A stretch of 9,280 nucleotides of DNA, taken from Pseudomonadota bacterium. GTDB taxonomy: Bacteria > Desulfobacterota > Anaeroferrophillalia > Anaeroferrophillales > Tharpellaceae. The translations under genes were made by a program, and so were the position numbers. Shown here in pieces: positions 6,858-9,280 of this stretch (the first letter of the stretch is position 1; each line of letters starts with the position of its first letter). A model generated the notes under the pieces. The model worked only from the letters and a program-made list of their open reading frames with translations. It was not told the origin of the DNA and made no database searches. Location of the stretch: NCBI GenBank assembly GCA_015486505.1, contig WFRP01000104.1, positions 1 to 9,280 of the forward strand, in the 5' to 3' direction.

Positions 6858-9280
6858 ATGGCAATCGATATTACCGGCATCAACAACGAGAACGAATTTT
6901 ATACCTACCATTATCTCTCTGCGATCCTGGAAAATGATCTTAAAGATCTCTTTAAGGAGTGGAAGCGGCGTGAGGATGAAGAAAATTTTATCCGACCCGA
7001 TCTTGCGCTTCGAAGTTTGCGGAAAAGTTTTTTCGCGACCCGGGAGCTTCTCCGCCGCGAGCGCCAGAATTGTGAGCGACTGGCTTTGCAGAAAGAGCTT
7101 AGCGCCGGCATTCTTGCTGCTTTGGGCTATGAATGGCAAAATGATCCGGCGGTTATGGATGATGGTTCCGTCATCCCCTTAATCGGCGGCATCAATAAAG
7201 CCGATGGCGCACCTGATCTCTGGATTATTCAGGTCCCGGACAGCTTTGCCGAGGCGGCCGATCCTTTAGAATTGCGGTTTATTTCTGAACAATATCCGGC
7301 AGCGACCGCAGCCGAGCCGGTGCTTGAGCTTCCGCTTACCGAGGTAATCAGTAAAAAGATCTTCAGCCGGGCCGAGCCGCCCCGCTGGATTATGCTGTTA
7401 AGCAGCCGCCAGCTTCTGCTTATTGACCGAACCAAATGGAATGAGAAACGCCGGCTGCGTTTTGATCTTTGCGAGATCCTTGACCGCCGGGAAACCTCCA
7501 CTCTGCAGGCAATGGCCGCGCTTTTGCATCGGGAGTCAATCTGTCCCGACGACGGCATCTCCCTGCTCGATACCCTCGATGAAAATTCCCATAAACACGC
7601 TTTTGCCGTCTCCGAAGATCTTAAATACTCCCTGCGGGCGGCAATTGAACTGCTCGGCAACGAGGCCGTCTGGTATCTGCGCACCCAGACCCACGACAAA
7701 CTCTTTCGCGAAGATATGGCGGAACAACTCAGCCGTGAGTGCCTGCGTTATATGTATCGCCTGCTCTTTCTTTTCTATATCGAGGCGCGGCCGGAACTCG
7801 GCTATCTGCCCGGCAATAAATCAGAAGAGTATCGCAAAGGTTACAGCCTGGAGAGCCTGCGCGATCTGGAGATGGTGCAACTGACCACCGAAGAGTCAAA
7901 AAACGGCTACTTTATTTATGAATCGATCAAGCTCCTCTTCGATCTGCTCTACAACGGCTTTCCCCGACCGGGTCACGACCCCGGCCGTAAGCTTTTTCAC
8001 GAAGCCCAGACCAGTGACTTTCACACCTTCAAGATCTCGCCCCTGCGCAGCCATCTTTTTGACCCTAAACAGACCGCAATTCTTAATCGGGTTCGTCTGC
8101 GCAATTCCGTCATGCAGGAGATTATCGAATTAATGTCGCTCTCCCGACCGCAAAAGGGCCGCAGAAACCGGCGCGGCCGTATCTCCTATTCCCAGCTTGG
8201 TATCAACCAGCTTGGAGCCGTTTACGAGGCCCTGCTTTCATACCAGGGATTTTTCGCCAAAACCGATCTCTACGAAGTGAAAAAGACCGGCGAAACCCAC
8301 AACCTGCTCGATACCGCCTATTTTGTCGGGGCCGAGGCGCTTGCAGAATACAGTGAGGACGAACGGGTCTATAACGAAGACGGCAGCCTGATTAAATACG
8401 ATAAGGGAACTTTCATCTACCGCCTCGCCGGCCGCGACCGAGAGAAATCCGCCTCCTATTACACCCCTGAGGTGTTGACCCGCTGCCTGGTTAAATATGC
8501 CTTGAAAGAGCTGCTTGCAGATAAAAGTGCCGATGAGATTCTGGAGCTGACGGTCTGCGAACCGGCGATGGGCAGCGCCGCCTTTTTGAATGAGGCGGTC
8601 AACCAGCTGGCCGAGGCCTATCTCGTTAAAAAACAGCAGGAATCAGACGTAAACATCCCACACGAAACCTACCCGAAAGAGTTGCAGAAGGTGAAGATGT
8701 ATCTTGCCGACAACAACGTTTTCGGCGTCGATTTCAACCCGGTCGCAGTCGAGTTGGCTGAAGTATCCCTCTGGCTCAATACTATCTATGAAGGCGCTTT
8801 CGTCCCCTGGTTCGGAGGCCAGCTGACCTGCGGCAACTCCCTGATCGGGGCCCGCCGCCAGGTTTTTGCCGCAAATCTTTTAAAGCGGGAAAAAAGAACC
8901 GATCGTCTCTGGCTCGATGAGGTCCCGGAGCGGGTAATCCCGGGCACAGAGCGTCAGTCGGACCAGGTCTACCATTTTCTTCTGCCCGATAAAAATATGG
9001 CCCTCTACAACGATAAGGTTATAAAACAACTGGCCGGAAACAGGATCAAGGCGATCACCGATTGGCGCAAAGAGTTTACCGGCCCGCTTTCGGATACTGA
9101 AATCGCCCTGTTAGAAAAACTATCCGGCGCTGTCGATAAACTCTGGCAGCGACATATTGAAAGACAGAGGGAGGTCGAAAGGCGCACCACCGATCCTCTT
9201 CCGGTTTTCGGTCAGAAAAAAATCCGCTCCGAACTTAAAACTTCGACCACTGAGGAAAAAGATAAAATCCAGCAGAAGGA
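6858..9280 (+). CDS. Large Eco57I/DrmMI-type DNA adenine methyltransferase, 3'-partial
   Basis: The frame is open from the ATG at 6858 to the window edge: 807 codons plus 2 bases, with no stop. The N-terminal half matches the pattern I know from large restriction-type methyltransferases. It has KKIFSRAEPPRW (166-177), LLLIDRTKW (186-194) and the helical segment YRLLFLFYIEARPELG (300-315). YYTPEVL (534-540) opens the class I SAM-dependent methyltransferase core. Motif I, the SAM-binding loop, is EPAMGSAAFL (568-577), a variant of the usual DPACGSGAF. GVDFNPVAVELA (623-634) is the following acidic strand motif. GNSLIGA (659-665) and YHFLLPD (705-711) follow. The catalytic NPPY/F motif IV is not reached and should lie beyond the right edge. 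The family methylates adenine N6, and such proteins are often 1100-1300 residues. The N-terminal GAPDL (117-121) recalls the start of a PD-(D/E)XK nuclease, but no ExK follows, so I do not call a nuclease. Likely role: marking host DNA in a defence operon. The gene is distinctly GC-richer than its neighbours. Confidence 0.92.
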   Translation, partial: MAIDITGINNENEFYTYHYLSAILENDLKDLFKEWKRREDEENFIRPDLALRSLRKSFFATRELLRRERQNCERLALQKELSAGILAALGYEWQNDPAVMDDGSVIPLIGGINKADGAPDLWIIQVPDSFAEAADPLELRFISEQYPAATAAEPVLELPLTEVISKKIFSRAEPPRWIMLLSSRQLLLIDRTKWNEKRRLRFDLCEILDRRETSTLQAMAALLHRESICPDDGISLLDTLDENSHKHAFAVSEDLKYSLRAAIELLGNEAVWYLRTQTHDKLFREDMAEQLSRECLRYMYRLLFLFYIEARPELGYLPGNKSEEYRKGYSLESLRDLEMVQLTTEESKNGYFIYESIKLLFDLLYNGFPRPGHDPGRKLFHEAQTSDFHTFKISPLRSHLFDPKQTAILNRVRLRNSVMQEIIELMSLSRPQKGRRNRRGRISYSQLGINQLGAVYEALLSYQGFFAKTDLYEVKKTGETHNLLDTAYFVGAEALAEYSEDERVYNEDGSLIKYDKGTFIYRLAGRDREKSASYYTPEVLTRCLVKYALKELLADKSADEILELTVCEPAMGSAAFLNEAVNQLAEAYLVKKQQESDVNIPHETYPKELQKVKMYLADNNVFGVDFNPVAVELAEVSLWLNTIYEGAFVPWFGGQLTCGNSLIGARRQVFAANLLKREKRTDRLWLDEVPERVIPGTERQSDQVYHFLLPDKNMALYNDKVIKQLAGNRIKAITDWRKEFTGPLSDTEIALLEKLSGAVDKLWQRHIERQREVERRTTDPLPVFGQKKIRSELKTSTTEEKDKIQQK

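Noticed and set aside
7200..7235. Possible PD-(D/E)XK nuclease site at GAPDLW in the methyltransferase N-terminus
   Set aside because: There is a Pro-Asp pair, but no following (D/E)xK strand motif was found; calling a nuclease would be unsupported.
7229..7884. Overlapping open frames of about 150 codons on both strands
   Set aside because: They are shadows of the GC-richer methyltransferase gene; their translations are arginine-, serine- and cysteine-rich with no recognisable motif.
1..9280. Classical DISARM system
   Set aside because: Only DrmD-like and DrmMI-like proteins are present. DrmA, DrmB and DrmC are not in the window, so the name cannot be given without the flanks.

Overview
The window holds three large genes, all on the + strand and packed tightly. 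(1) A very large protein with an HSP90/sacsin-type (GHKL) ATP-binding domain, whose 5' end lies off the left edge. (2) A complete 889-residue SNF2/RapA-type helicase. (3) A large Eco57I/DrmMI-type DNA adenine methyltransferase that runs off the right edge. The gaps between them are 10 and 39 bases, with no terminator or internal promoter visible, so they look like one transcription unit. No RNA gene, CRISPR array, transposase or tRNA was found. No stretch over 300 bases lacks a gene.

The set (ATPase, helicase, methyltransferase) reads as an anti-phage defence operon. The helicase and methyltransferase resemble DrmD and DrmMI of class 1 DISARM. The DISARM core genes drmA and drmB are not in the window, and a GHKL ATPase sits where they would not be expected. 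From memory, the composition matches the helicase-methylase-ATPase ('Hma') type reported from computational surveys of defence systems; I could not check this. By inference, the methyltransferase marks host DNA, while the helicase and the GHKL ATPase sense or process unmarked invading DNA. No nuclease catalytic motif was recognised in the visible parts.

Base composition rises along the operon. Hand counts of single 60-base rows give about 23-37% GC in the first kilobase, 38-60% in the helicase gene and 52-60% in the methyltransferase gene. Leucine and arginine codons shift accordingly, from TTA/TTG to CTG/CTC and to CGC/CGG. This suggests a mosaic, horizontally moved island. The host is probably a Gram-negative bacterium of moderate GC, possibly Desulfobacterota or another proteobacterium-like group, but that is only an impression from codon use.
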